DNA from: Neobacillus niacini
GTDB lineage: Bacteria; Bacillota; Bacilli; Bacillales; Cytobacillaceae
Reading direction: 5' to 3'
Assembly: GCF_030817595.1 (NCBI RefSeq)
Contig: NZ_JAUSZN010000001.1
Location: forward strand, 2,550,001-2,614,000
DNA length: 64,000 bases
Shown here: positions 44,187 to 52,688 of the stretch, in pieces
How positions within the stretch are numbered: the first letter of the stretch is position 1
How the letters are laid out: each line of letters begins with the position of its first letter
Position numbers and translations under genes: made by a program
Notes under the pieces: model-generated
Databases searched by the model: none
The model's input: the letters and a program-made list of their open reading frames with translations, nothing else
Told to the model about the DNA's origin: nothing

Positions 44187-45686
44187 TTACGAATTAATAA
44201 TTTCCTTCGTTTTGATAAATTTGGCTGCATTTTCACCCGCAATTTTCCCAAAAACCGATCCAGCCATTAAACCTGCACCCCCAGGGTAGTTAAAGTAAAA
44301 TAGACCGCCCACCACTTCTCCTGCAGCATAAAGCCCTGGAATAGAATGGGATAACACATCTTGAACTTCTGTTGTCGAGTTAATTTTCAAACCGCCAAAT
44401 GTAAAGGTAATACCGCAAGTAACGGCATAGGCTTCAAATGGACCATCCTCCAACGTATTTGCCCAATTTGATTTGCGTACGGCTAGTCCTTCCGTACACC
44501 TGCCGTCCTTGATATTTGGATTAAACGGGATATCTTTTCGGATCGATGCATTGTATTCTTTCACACTTTGTAGAAAACCTTCAGCGTCTACACCTTCAAG
44601 TTTTTCCGCCAGCTCCTCTAGCGTATTGGCTTTTACTTTTGTTACCTGCCTGCCCTTGTATTCTTCTCGTAATAGCCGAGATACTTTTTGGTCAAAAATT
44701 TGCCATGCAAATTGTCCTGGCTGTTCGAGAATTAATCGGCCATATTTGGCATAAGTGTAATTGCGGAAATCCGCACCCTCGTCCACAAAGCGCTTTCCTT
44801 CGGCGTTTACCAGGATTCCGAAAGGATAACTGAGCTTTTGAAAACCTTCTGTAAAATCCGGGAGATACCGATCCCCGCCGACAGAATGACAGCCTGACCA
44901 ATTTCCAGAAGAAAGTGCGCCAATATTTAATGCCATTTGAATGCCTTCTCCCGTATTAAAACGGCTCCCTCTTGCATGGGCCAGGTCCCATTTTGGTCCT
45001 AAATAACGTGTTCGCATTTCAGGATTTGCATGAAATCCTCCGGAGGACAAAATCACGGCCTTTGCATATACCTTTGTTGTTTTGCCTTTGTGCTTAAAAA
45101 TCACTCCATGCACGCCTTCGTCATCATGGATTAGCTCAGTCGCCATGGCCTCAAATAGAGTTTGCACACCTAAAGAAGTTGCTTCTTGATGCAGGGCTTC
45201 TACTAATCCAGGTCCCCCGCCGACCGATTCAACAATCATTCCGCCCCAGAACTTAAATTTACCGTCTACCTTAAAGGCTTGACGACCATAAATAGGCACC
45301 CAGCGTACCTTGTGGGAGGTTAGCCATTTCATCGTTTCAAAACTTTTTCCTGTTAAGATTGAAGCTAGTTCCGGGTCAGTACGGTAATTGGTGACACGGC
45401 ACATATCTTCATAGAATTCTTCCTCAGAATAGACACCAAAATCTGAAGACTCAATATCCTCTGGTGAAAGGTCAGGCATGATCTCCTTTAAATCTTCGAC
45501 ACCATCATAAGCAAACCGGATGGAACCATGTGTATAGGTGCTGTTTCCTCCTTTTTCAGCTTCTGGTGCTTTTTCAAGTACCAGGACATTTGCGCCATTT
45601 TCCCTTGCTGAGATGGCTGCGCACATAGCAGCATTGCCTGCACCAACTACAACCACATCTGTTTCATAAATTTTGATTTCACTCAT
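44187..45686 (-). CDS. FAD-dependent oxidoreductase, FAD_binding_2 family
   Basis: Third FAD_binding_2 flavoprotein, about 499 aa. N-terminal VVVGAGNAAMCAAISARENGA, then GGNSTYTHGSIRF, SSGGFHANPEMR, and C-terminal FTFGGLKINSTTEV and PGLYAAGEVVGGLFYFNYPGGAGL. A GTG five codons upstream (45701) is possible, but GAGG nine bases before the ATG at 45686 supports the shorter form. It lies downstream of a strong terminator that follows the dioxygenase gene, so its expression may depend on readthrough. Likely substrate is a ring or acid to be desaturated; this is inference. Confidence 0.85.
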   Translation of the reverse strand: MSEIKIYETDVVVVGAGNAAMCAAISARENGANVLVLEKAPEAEKGGNSTYTHGSIRFAYDGVEDLKEIMPDLSPEDIESSDFGVYSEEEFYEDMCRVTNYRTDPELASILTGKSFETMKWLTSHKVRWVPIYGRQAFKVDGKFKFWGGMIVESVGGGPGLVEALHQEATSLGVQTLFEAMATELIHDDEGVHGVIFKHKGKTTKVYAKAVILSSGGFHANPEMRTRYLGPKWDLAHARGSRFNTGEGIQMALNIGALSSGNWSGCHSVGGDRYLPDFTEGFQKLSYPFGILVNAEGKRFVDEGADFRNYTYAKYGRLILEQPGQFAWQIFDQKVSRLLREEYKGRQVTKVKANTLEELAEKLEGVDAEGFLQSVKEYNASIRKDIPFNPNIKDGRCTEGLAVRKSNWANTLEDGPFEAYAVTCGITFTFGGLKINSTTEVQDVLSHSIPGLYAAGEVVGGLFYFNYPGGAGLMAGSVFGKIAGENAAKFIKTKEIINS

Positions 45687-45723
45687 AATTATCTGCCTCA
45701 CTTTCCCAAAAATGTCTTTGAAA

Positions 45724-45755
45724 AAAGCTGACTCAATTACTTTTGAGTCAGCTTT
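45724..45755 (-). terminator. Strong terminator between dioxygenase copy 1 and FAD oxidoreductase
   Basis: A 13-bp perfect stem (AAAGCTGACTCAA with TTGAGTCAGCTTT; 45724-45736 and 45743-45755), followed on the minus strand by further T residues. It ends the hydrolase-dioxygenase pair. Confidence 0.9.
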
Positions 45756-45760
45756 ATCGT

Positions 45761-46714
45761 TTAAGCCTCTATCGTAGGTTTGTTCATTTCTTTATCGCTG
45801 ACGGATTCCCCCCAATAGGTGTTAGCGATTGAATGATCTTCCTCCGTCCATTCAACTGGTTCCCAATCAGGTTCAAGAATTAAATAGGAATTACTAAATA
45901 GCTCCACACGGCAGCCGCTGCCTGGGTCAAGGACATATAAGTAGAGTGCTTGAGAAACACCATGTTTACCAGGTCCGATGAACTTAATTCCTTCTTCACT
46001 TAAAATGTCTGCAGCCCGTAAGACATCCTGCGCGTTATCCAGCCAATACGAAATGTGGTGAAGCTGGTTTGGCGTTGCTGCCTGCGGTCTTGAAATAACG
46101 GCAATGTCGTGAACGAGAGGCGTTACACTCATCCAGCCGGCCATGGTTGTTTCATTGTTATATCTCACATATTCACGAAGCTTAAATCCTAATTGAGCTC
46201 CTAAATAATCCAGGATTTCTTGGACATCCATGGATGTAGCAATGTTTACATGGTCAAATCTTCTAGGTGAGCAGCCACGGGCCCAAGACTTGTAGGTTTG
46301 ATTTCTCAAGACAGAACGTCTTTTTTCGTCCGCTTTAGGCTTTTCTACATCATAATAGATTTCAAAGGAATGCTGACTTGGCAGTTTAAATCGTATGGCC
46401 CGACCTTGACCCGCTTCTTCGCCTGCTTCAATCCATTTTACTTCCGTTCCAGCTTTTTCAAGAAGCTGTGCAAAACCTTCTACATCTTCCGGACGTTTCG
46501 TTCTCCAGCCAATATGATCTACATATCCTCTATCTCCTGCAGTTAAAGAAAGGGAGTGGTGTTCAAAATCGCCCCATGCGCGTAAATAATACGTACCGTT
46601 TACTTCCTCCGTTACTTCTAAGCCGATAACATCACGGAAAAACCATAGTGATTTTTCTAAGTCGGGAGTAACGATTGCCACATGTCCTAACTTTGCAATT
46701 TCAGGTAAAGTCAT
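45761..46714 (-). CDS. Extradiol (catechol-type) dioxygenase, VOC family, copy 1
   Basis: Type I extradiol dioxygenase of 317 aa made of two VOC domains. Fe(II) ligands expected from family alignment are H155 (FDHVNIAT), one His of the pair H219/H220 (LHHISYWLD), and E271 (CRVELFS). The C-terminal block GPGKHGVSQALYLYVLDPGSG matches catechol 2,3-dioxygenase and HsaC/BphC relatives. AAAGGAGG precedes the ATG. It pairs with the C-C hydrolase gene 21 bp upstream and ends in a strong terminator. It cleaves the catechol formed by the monooxygenase. It is a close paralogue of copy 2 at 52.7-53.6 kb. Confidence 0.92.
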   Translation of the reverse strand: MTLPEIAKLGHVAIVTPDLEKSLWFFRDVIGLEVTEEVNGTYYLRAWGDFEHHSLSLTAGDRGYVDHIGWRTKRPEDVEGFAQLLEKAGTEVKWIEAGEEAGQGRAIRFKLPSQHSFEIYYDVEKPKADEKRRSVLRNQTYKSWARGCSPRRFDHVNIATSMDVQEILDYLGAQLGFKLREYVRYNNETTMAGWMSVTPLVHDIAVISRPQAATPNQLHHISYWLDNAQDVLRAADILSEEGIKFIGPGKHGVSQALYLYVLDPGSGCRVELFSNSYLILEPDWEPVEWTEEDHSIANTYWGESVSDKEMNKPTIEA

Positions 46715-46735
46715 CTTCTTTTCCTCCTTTGATTT

Positions 46736-47575
46736 TTAGATTCTATCAGCAAAATAGTTCTGAATTAAGTAATTAAAGCTTTCCTGCTTTTCAATTTGCG
46801 TCCAATGTCCACATTTCCCGTATACATGCAGCTGGGCATTTGGCAAATGTGAGAGTAAATAATAGCTGGATTCTACGGAGCAAACCAGGTCATCCCGGCC
46901 GTGCACTAGTAAAACAGGATTCTCAATTCTTCTTAATGCTGTTGTTGGAACTGGTACGGCTGCTGTTGCGAAAATAGAATCATTGGAGATACGAACTTCT
47001 GGCTTCATAGCTGTTTCATATCGGTAATCAGTAATAGCGTCGATAATCGGCGCCATTGCCTCCGCATCGTATACAAACCAGCTCATAATTTGACGCAGCT
47101 TCTTTGGCGTGGGATTGTCATAAAATCCTTTCGCTCGCGCTAACTCTGGGCTTAGTTTGGTATTTGGAGTTCCTCCTGGTCCCATTAACACCACTCGATC
47201 AAATCGTTCTGGATGTTCTAATAAAAGCTCAAGTGCAATAGAACAGCCCAATGAATTACCAACTAAATGGGCCTTTTGAACACCCAAATCATCTAGAAGT
47301 TCCATAAGTTGAGTTACCCATAAATCCATCCACGCTTGCCTATTCTTAGGCAAGGTTTCCGGATGACTGCTGTTGCCAAAACCTAAAAGATCTGGAGCAA
47401 GACAGTCATACATCTCAGAACAGTCTTTCAAGGCATAACGCCAATTCGCAAATGATGTAACACCTGGACCAGAGCCATGTAAAAATAAAATCACTTCTGT
47501 ATTGCCTTCACCTGCTCGATTTAGGTATGTTTCAAAGTTAGCAGTCTTAAGTAATTGTTGAGTAATGTTTGTCAA
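46736..47575 (-). CDS. Meta-cleavage C-C hydrolase, alpha/beta fold (MhpC/HsaD type), copy 1
   Basis: Alpha/beta hydrolase of about 280 aa acting on the vinylogous ring-fission product. Oxyanion region HGSGPGVTSFANW, nucleophile Ser in VGNSLGCSIAL, Asp in VHGRDDLV and His in GKCGHWTQ. The frame opens with GTG at 47623, but no ribosome binding site precedes it. A TTG at 47575 lies 11 bases after AAGGAGG, and starting there aligns it with copy 2 (MAEIIKRKIQTGNYQTF). The promoter module lies about 110 bp upstream. Cotranscribed with the dioxygenase. Confidence 0.88.
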   Translation of the reverse strand: MTNITQQLLKTANFETYLNRAGEGNTEVILFLHGSGPGVTSFANWRYALKDCSEMYDCLAPDLLGFGNSSHPETLPKNRQAWMDLWVTQLMELLDDLGVQKAHLVGNSLGCSIALELLLEHPERFDRVVLMGPGGTPNTKLSPELARAKGFYDNPTPKKLRQIMSWFVYDAEAMAPIIDAITDYRYETAMKPEVRISNDSIFATAAVPVPTTALRRIENPVLLVHGRDDLVCSVESSYYLLSHLPNAQLHVYGKCGHWTQIEKQESFNYLIQNYFADRI

Positions 47576-47684
47576 TTTACCATTCTCCTCCTTGAACAAA
47601 TCAATTTTTCTAGAAAATCTCACATGGATGAAATCCCTTACATTTTTAAATTCGACAGTTAAGCATAGTAAAGTTTATCTATAA

Positions 47685-47772
47685 CTGAAATTTTAGAAAA
47701 TTTGACGTTTTATTTCTAGAATAAAAACTATTTGATTATGTAACATTTTTTAGTAGATTTTTGTTGGATTAT
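47685..47772 (-). promoter_or_regulatory. Conserved promoter module B (upstream of hydrolase copy 1)
   Basis: TTAGAAAATT at 47693, TAAAA at 47722, CATTTT at 47744 and TTGG at 47764 (+ strand). Spacing is 29, 22 and 20, versus 29, 22 and 19 in modules A and C. TAAAAT on the minus strand (47695-47690) is a candidate -10. Confidence 0.6.
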
Positions 47773-47815
47773 TGAAAGACTTAACAAAAAATATTACCTA
47801 ATTAAGTGTTGTTTC

Positions 47816-47841
47816 CATAAAAAATAGCCCAAAGAGGGCTC
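47816..47841 (-). terminator. Terminator after MFS transporter copy 1
   Basis: Short stem AGCCC/GGGCT (47826-47830 and 47836-47840) followed by ATTTTTTA on the minus strand. Confidence 0.7.
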
Positions 47842-47868
47842 AAATAAATTATGGTTACTTAAATTAAA

Positions 47869-49191
47869 TTAATTAGGAATCTCCACTGCTCCTGTATCGA
47901 CTATGTCTTTCTGGTCATTCTTCGCTAATCTTAAGGTAAATAGAGTAATCAGGCTGACAAGCAGGCATCCAGCGATGATAAACATTGCTTGTTTAAAATC
48001 GAAAATCCCCATTAACATTGGGCCTATGAAACCACCAAGTGATGATAACGTGCTTACTAATGCAATGCCAGCAGGTGCGGTTGATTCAGAAAAGAAGAAG
48101 GTGATATAAGCATAAAAAGTTCCGGATATCCCATATAATCCTGCTGAAGTAATTGATAGCATTAATACCATCAGCGGCACACTTGAAACGTATGCACATC
48201 CAATGAACCCAATCATGGCAATTGATACACATGCACCTAAATGCAATTTATGCCTGCCCGTTCTATCTGCATTCCAGCCTGTAAAAAGAATGGATGGAAT
48301 CGCGATAATAGAAGGAATCATTGCAAGCCATCCAATTTGCAAATTGGTTGTTTCAGCAGATGAAAGTGATTTAATAATCGTAGGCATCCAATATGACAGT
48401 GCATTCACCGCAACAAATCCAGCAATATTAAATAAAGCTAATTTCCATACTTTCGATTCCATTAACATACCAAGATGTGATGATTTATTTAATTTTGCAC
48501 TCAGTTTTCTTTCTTTAACAAGCTCATCTTCAAGCCATGTTTTTTCCTGTTCTGTTAACCACTTGGCGTTAACAGGACGGTCTGTCAAGTAAAATAAAAC
48601 CACAATACCTAATAGAACTGCTGGTATACCCTCTAAAATAAACATCCACCGCCAGCCTGCTAATCCTCCCCAAGTCACAGTATCCATGATCCAAGTAGAA
48701 AGCGGAGCACCAATTAATGCACTTAATGGTAAGGCAACAAAAAAGAGAGCTGTTGCCTTTCCTCTTTCACGGGCTCTAAACCAATACGTTAAGTAAAGAA
48801 TGATTCCTGGGACAAACCCTGCTTCTGCAGCACCCAATAAAAAGCGTAAAATATATAAGTGGGACGCAGATTGGATAAATCCAGTTAATACAACCACAAT
48901 GCCCCATGTAATCATAATACGGGCAATCCAAAGCCGTGCACCAACTTTGTGCAAAATAAGGTTACTTGGAACTTCAAAAAGGAAATAACTAATAAAGAAT
49001 AAACCAGACAATAGCCCAAAAGCTTCTGCCGTTAATGCTAAATCTGCATTCATCTCTAAAGCTGCATAGCCCATATTCACCCGATCCAAAAAGGCAATGA
49101 CATAGAGAATTAAAATAAACGGCAGAATTCTTCTCATTGTTTTCTTTACAGTACTTCTCTCAACGGTATTAATAGCTGTAGCTACATTCAA
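47869..49191 (-). CDS. MFS transporter, anion:cation symporter (ACS) family
   Basis: Transporter of 440 aa with 12 predicted TM segments. The N-terminal RILPFILILYVIAFLDRVNMGYA and the motif VPSNLILHKVGARLWIARI are characteristic of the ACS family (organic anions such as tartrate, phthalate, aromatic acids). It has its own promoter module C and terminator. It probably imports an acidic form of the island's growth substrate. Specificity is not determined. Confidence 0.88.
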   Translation of the reverse strand: MNVATAINTVERSTVKKTMRRILPFILILYVIAFLDRVNMGYAALEMNADLALTAEAFGLLSGLFFISYFLFEVPSNLILHKVGARLWIARIMITWGIVVVLTGFIQSASHLYILRFLLGAAEAGFVPGIILYLTYWFRARERGKATALFFVALPLSALIGAPLSTWIMDTVTWGGLAGWRWMFILEGIPAVLLGIVVLFYLTDRPVNAKWLTEQEKTWLEDELVKERKLSAKLNKSSHLGMLMESKVWKLALFNIAGFVAVNALSYWMPTIIKSLSSAETTNLQIGWLAMIPSIIAIPSILFTGWNADRTGRHKLHLGACVSIAMIGFIGCAYVSSVPLMVLMLSITSAGLYGISGTFYAYITFFFSESTAPAGIALVSTLSSLGGFIGPMLMGIFDFKQAMFIIAGCLLVSLITLFTLRLAKNDQKDIVDTGAVEIPN

Positions 49192-49239
49192 ATAAATCCC
49201 TCCCAGATTCTTGCATCAAAAAGAAAACCATTACATTTC

Positions 49240-49326
49240 CTAATATTAGAAAATTCTAAATATATAAACTAGAGTAAAATCCATTGGATTTTCTACCATT
49301 TTCAACCAGTTTATATTGGTTTTTTG
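49240..49326 (-). promoter_or_regulatory. Conserved promoter module C (upstream of ACS transporter)
   Basis: TTAGAAAATT at 49246, TAAAA at 49275, CATTTT at 49297, TTGG at 49316 (+ strand). Spacing is identical to module A. TAATAT on the minus strand (49248-49243) is the candidate -10, 52 bp before the start codon. The ATATTGGTTTT block resembles the PucR-box core TTGGTTAA. Confidence 0.6.
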
Positions 49327-49337
49327 ATACTTCACCT

Positions 49338-49392
49338 AGAAAAATAGAGCAATCAAACCTGAATGCCCTGGTAACTGGACTCTCTATTTTTA
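49338..49392 (-). terminator. Terminator of the XylR_N-V4R-PucR regulator gene
   Basis: Stem AAAAATAGAG/CTCTATTTTT (49340-49349 and 49382-49391) with a 32-base loop. On the minus strand it ends in T residues. It overlaps the stop codon. Confidence 0.65.
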
Positions 49393-51243
49393 TATTTCCA
49401 GCTCCCCCAAAGCTAACAGTGAATCTAAAATCAATAGTAACTGATAGCTTTGTGATGAGTCTCGCAGATCTTTATTAATTAGATTTTCAATCTTGTTAAT
49501 CCGGTACATAAGTCCACTCATTGATAATGACAAATCATCCATCGTTTGCTGGAGTTTACCGCCATTTGATAGAAAAACATAAAGTGTTTTCAATAATTCC
49601 TTTTGTTTGCCCTCTCCCAATTTATAGAGCGGCCCTAATTCCTGCTTAGCAATTTTTTTGATCCCGCTGACATTTTTTGAATTAATTAAAATTCCAACAA
49701 TCCCCAAATCTTTAAAATGGATAATTTTCTTCTCCGTTGACATCCTTAGGCTTATAAGGGATTCATCCAAATACTCCAAAACATGTTCAATTTCCTCAGC
49801 TCTATCACTAATGCCAATTTTATAGTTATAATATGAATGAGTGGTTTCTATATGTTTTAAGATTTTTTCCATATTTGGCAGTATAATTGAAGATTCAGGA
49901 ATCAGCATAATGATTTTACCTTCATATTGACCGATGAGTGCTTTATATCCCTGAATATCTAAGTACTTAGCAATTGATTCTAAAATTTGTTCATAATCAT
50001 TGCTATCTTTTGCTTTCTTGCCATTCTCTTTATAGTCAATTGCAGCAATATAGAAGGGCGTTTCAAGATTTATCCCCATATAGCGACCGCGATTGATAAT
50101 TTCTTCTCTAGAGGAATACTGTCCCTTTAAAATTTGTTCTAAGAAATAGCCCTTCATCTTTTCAAGTGCTTCAAAGCTCGTCTTTTCATTTAAAAGGTAT
50201 AGAGAAGCTGCATTTGCTACCCGCTCGATAAACATAATATTATTCTCAGAGCTTTTCTCTGTTTCTTTTAAATAAATAAATGTACAATAGCCAATCACTT
50301 TTTTTTGTACAATAATAGGCGTGATGAGACGCTCTTGGTTTTCTGTTTTTAGTCTAGTTGTTTCTTTAAATAGGGGAAGCGGTTTATTATTTTTTCTATT
50401 CTTTCGAATTAAGCTTTCTTTCAGTTCTTTACTCAAAGCGCTATATTCGTCTTCTTCCATTCCTGCATAAACAATTTTTTGAAAGCTTAAATCCTCGATT
50501 GAAATCGGTATTTTTAATAGTCCAAAAGTAGAATCGGCAATATCCTGTAAATTGCTTCCGTTTGAAACACTTTCCGTTAATTTTTTATGAAATTTCGAAA
50601 CCTTATCGATATAATTCCGCTGCTCTAACAATTGCTCATAGGTGTACTCTAATTCTTCTATAATATTGATTTCATGATAGAATTTCAGCTCATCCTGAAT
50701 CTCGATTCCCCAATCTTCCTGGAGCTTCATCTCGAAGCAGCATTCAGGGTCACCTTTGGCTACACAACTAATTTCTTTCACAATCAAACTCTTTTTACAA
50801 ATGGTAGACATATAGCCGCTTGCATACCCCGTTAAGATATGGCATACAGGCATATCTGATTTCCCATGATGTTTAAGATGCTCCTGTGCTTCAAATGAAT
50901 GAATCCACTTTCCTTTGCCATTGATTGTCTTTATATTTTCCGAATCAACCCATTCAATAAATCTTTCAGACTGGACATCTCCTATATGACCTGTACCTAA
51001 ATGGAGGACGGCAGCTTGTTTAATTAGATAGTCAATCGAGGTACTCGTTAACATGGCTTCTTCCGCATTACTGACACCTAAACTCCAACCGTAACGAAGC
51101 AAAAAACCCTTGGCTCGCTTTAATCCTAAATTCTCAATTATGCCCTTACGCAATAAACCAAAGGCTCCAGCAGTGGTGAGAATTTTCTTATTTCCTTCTT
51201 CTATGTAGTTTGGTTCCAGCAGATTGCCTAAGTTACCCTTCAT
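49390..51243 (-). CDS. Aromatic-sensing regulator: XylR_N + V4R + PucR-type HTH
   Basis: Regulator of 617 aa with a mixed architecture. Residues about 10-110 resemble the XylR_N ligand-binding domain of the sigma-54 activators XylR/DmpR (ILTTAGAFGLLRKGIIENLG). Residues about 110-200 form a V4R domain with conserved cysteines (CHILTGYASGYMSTICKKSL, EISCVAKGDPECCFEM). Instead of a sigma-54 AAA+ domain there is a GAF/CdaR-like middle region and a C-terminal PucR-type HTH (LLKTLYVFLSNGGKLQQTMD, HRINKIE-like MYRINKIENLI). It should bind an aromatic effector and activate the neighbouring promoters, which carry conserved modules A-C. That assignment is inference. Confidence 0.83.
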   Translation of the reverse strand: MKGNLGNLLEPNYIEEGNKKILTTAGAFGLLRKGIIENLGLKRAKGFLLRYGWSLGVSNAEEAMLTSTSIDYLIKQAAVLHLGTGHIGDVQSERFIEWVDSENIKTINGKGKWIHSFEAQEHLKHHGKSDMPVCHILTGYASGYMSTICKKSLIVKEISCVAKGDPECCFEMKLQEDWGIEIQDELKFYHEINIIEELEYTYEQLLEQRNYIDKVSKFHKKLTESVSNGSNLQDIADSTFGLLKIPISIEDLSFQKIVYAGMEEDEYSALSKELKESLIRKNRKNNKPLPLFKETTRLKTENQERLITPIIVQKKVIGYCTFIYLKETEKSSENNIMFIERVANAASLYLLNEKTSFEALEKMKGYFLEQILKGQYSSREEIINRGRYMGINLETPFYIAAIDYKENGKKAKDSNDYEQILESIAKYLDIQGYKALIGQYEGKIIMLIPESSIILPNMEKILKHIETTHSYYNYKIGISDRAEEIEHVLEYLDESLISLRMSTEKKIIHFKDLGIVGILINSKNVSGIKKIAKQELGPLYKLGEGKQKELLKTLYVFLSNGGKLQQTMDDLSLSMSGLMYRINKIENLINKDLRDSSQSYQLLLILDSLLALGELEI

Positions 51244-51309
51244 AAACTCACCTTTTCCCTCTAAGATTAAGGATTAAACTGGTTTGATTCGAACTAGTGC
51301 AAAGCTTAA

Positions 51310-51350
51310 AATAAAGACTCCTTACATTTTGCATACAAGGAGTCTTAATC
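51310..51350 (-). terminator. Terminator after the hydratase gene
   Basis: A 10-bp perfect stem AAGACTCCTT/AAGGAGTCTT (51314-51323 and 51337-51346) followed by TATTTTAAG on the minus strand. Confidence 0.85.
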
Positions 51351-51364
51351 TTTATAGTGTGTCT

Positions 51365-52141
51365 TTATTCCTTGAAGGCAGCAGTTACTGCTCCAATATG
51401 TTCAAATTCAGCGGTGAAGGTATCTCCAACTTCAATTGGTATTGCTTTTGAAAGTGCTCCAGAAAGAATAACTTCCCCGGCATGGAGAGAAATACCGTAG
51501 GTTCCAAGTGCATTCGCTAACCATGCGACTGCTTGAGCTGGGTGCCCCATCACTGCTGAACCATCTGCTGAGTCCAAATACTCACCATTTCTTGCTACTG
51601 TCATTTTTACCGCGGCTAAATCTAAATCATCTATTTTTGCAGTTGTTCTTCCAATAATTGCACCAGCGGATGAACCATTGTCTGCAACTGTATCTTCAAA
51701 TTTGATTTGCCAATCTTTTATTCGGCTATCAATAATCTCTAGAGCTGGAACCACATAGTCCGTAGCTTCAATCACATCGTTCATCGTTACACCCGGACCT
51801 TTTAAATCCTTATTCAAAACAAACGCAATTTCAAATTCAATCCTCGGCTGAATAAACTTATGAAGACTAATTGTCTCTCCCTCTCCATACATCATGTCAT
51901 CAAGAAGATGTCCATAATCAGGTTCGGAAACATTCAGCATTTCCTGCATGGCTTTACTCGTCAGCCCAATCTTTTTTCCAACGACCACAGCACCTTTCGC
52001 TACCTTTTGGCGAATTTGGAAAAGCTGGATGTTGTAAGCATCCTCAACAGTAATTTCTTCTGTTGAGGATGTAAATGGGGCAATCGTTTTTTTCTGATCT
52101 TCTGCTTCCATTAAAGCAGTCGCGGCTTTTTGAATATCCAT
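51365..52141 (-). CDS. 2-hydroxypenta-2,4-dienoate (2-keto-4-pentenoate) hydratase
   Basis: Hydratase of 258 aa of the MhpD/DmpE/HsaE group. Family segments are VVGKKIGLTSKAMQEMLNVSEPDYGHLLDDMMY, RIEFEIAFVLNKDLKGP with the metal-binding Glu residues, and HPAQAVAWLANAL. It hydrates the dienoate released by the C-C hydrolase to 4-hydroxy-2-oxovalerate. It follows the flavin reductase gene by about 31 bp and closes the module-2 transcript with a strong terminator. It is the only hydratase for two cleavage modules. The aldolase that normally follows is missing from the window. Confidence 0.92.
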   Translation of the reverse strand: MDIQKAATALMEAEDQKKTIAPFTSSTEEITVEDAYNIQLFQIRQKVAKGAVVVGKKIGLTSKAMQEMLNVSEPDYGHLLDDMMYGEGETISLHKFIQPRIEFEIAFVLNKDLKGPGVTMNDVIEATDYVVPALEIIDSRIKDWQIKFEDTVADNGSSAGAIIGRTTAKIDDLDLAAVKMTVARNGEYLDSADGSAVMGHPAQAVAWLANALGTYGISLHAGEVILSGALSKAIPIEVGDTFTAEFEHIGAVTAAFKE

Positions 52142-52172
52142 TACAGCTGTCCCCTTTTCATTAAAGTGTTCA

Positions 52173-52646
52173 TTATACCGTTACAGCTTCAGCTAAAGCC
52201 CGGTACTTTCCACTATAAAAAATGAGTGGTTCAGCATCTTCTAAATGAATATCGGTTACTTTTCCAATGAATAGTGTGTGATCTCCTTCAACATGTACAG
52301 TAGATACTTCACAAGCAATTTGTGCAACTGCCCCGTTTAGTACGGGCTTCCCATCTAGACGGTCAAATTCTACTTCGCGGTGTTCCTTCAACTGTCCCGC
52401 AAAAATCATCGAAAGTTCCTGTTGGTCAGCAGCTAAAATATTTACTGAAAACGTTTGGCTTTGTTTAATTTTCTCAAGAATCCTTGCCTTTTCACCAATT
52501 GAGATTACTACTAGTTTCGGGTCAAGTGACACAGACATGAAGGCATTTGCTGTCATGCCATGTACATCCCCATCCACATCAGTAGCAATTACGGTTACAC
52601 CTGTTGCAAATTTTCCCATTGCGGTTCGAAATTGACGGTCATCCAT
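52173..52646 (-). CDS. Flavin reductase (HpaC/HsaB-like)
   Basis: Flavin reductase-like FMN-binding protein of 157 aa, with the opening RTAMGKFATGVTVIAT, then GMTANAFMSVSLDPKLVVISIG and ESFSVNIL-type TFSVNILAADQQELS, ending HTLFIGKVTDIHLED and PLIFYSGKYRALA. It provides reduced flavin to the acyl-CoA-dehydrogenase-fold monooxygenases. It lies between dioxygenase copy 2 and the hydratase. As no second reductase is seen, it may serve both monooxygenases. Confidence 0.9.
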   Translation of the reverse strand: MDDRQFRTAMGKFATGVTVIATDVDGDVHGMTANAFMSVSLDPKLVVISIGEKARILEKIKQSQTFSVNILAADQQELSMIFAGQLKEHREVEFDRLDGKPVLNGAVAQIACEVSTVHVEGDHTLFIGKVTDIHLEDAEPLIFYSGKYRALAEAVTV

Positions 52647-52688
52647 TCTACTAACCTCACTCTTCTATAAAATTAATTTACTACACTC

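Noticed and set aside
46736..47623. GTG start of hydrolase copy 1 at 47623
   Set aside because: No ribosome binding site; TTG at 47575 follows AAGGAGG and aligns with copy 2.
47741..47772. Sigma-54 promoter for the XylR_N-containing regulator's targets
   Set aside because: No GG-N10-GC type -24/-12 element was seen and the regulator lacks an AAA+ domain.
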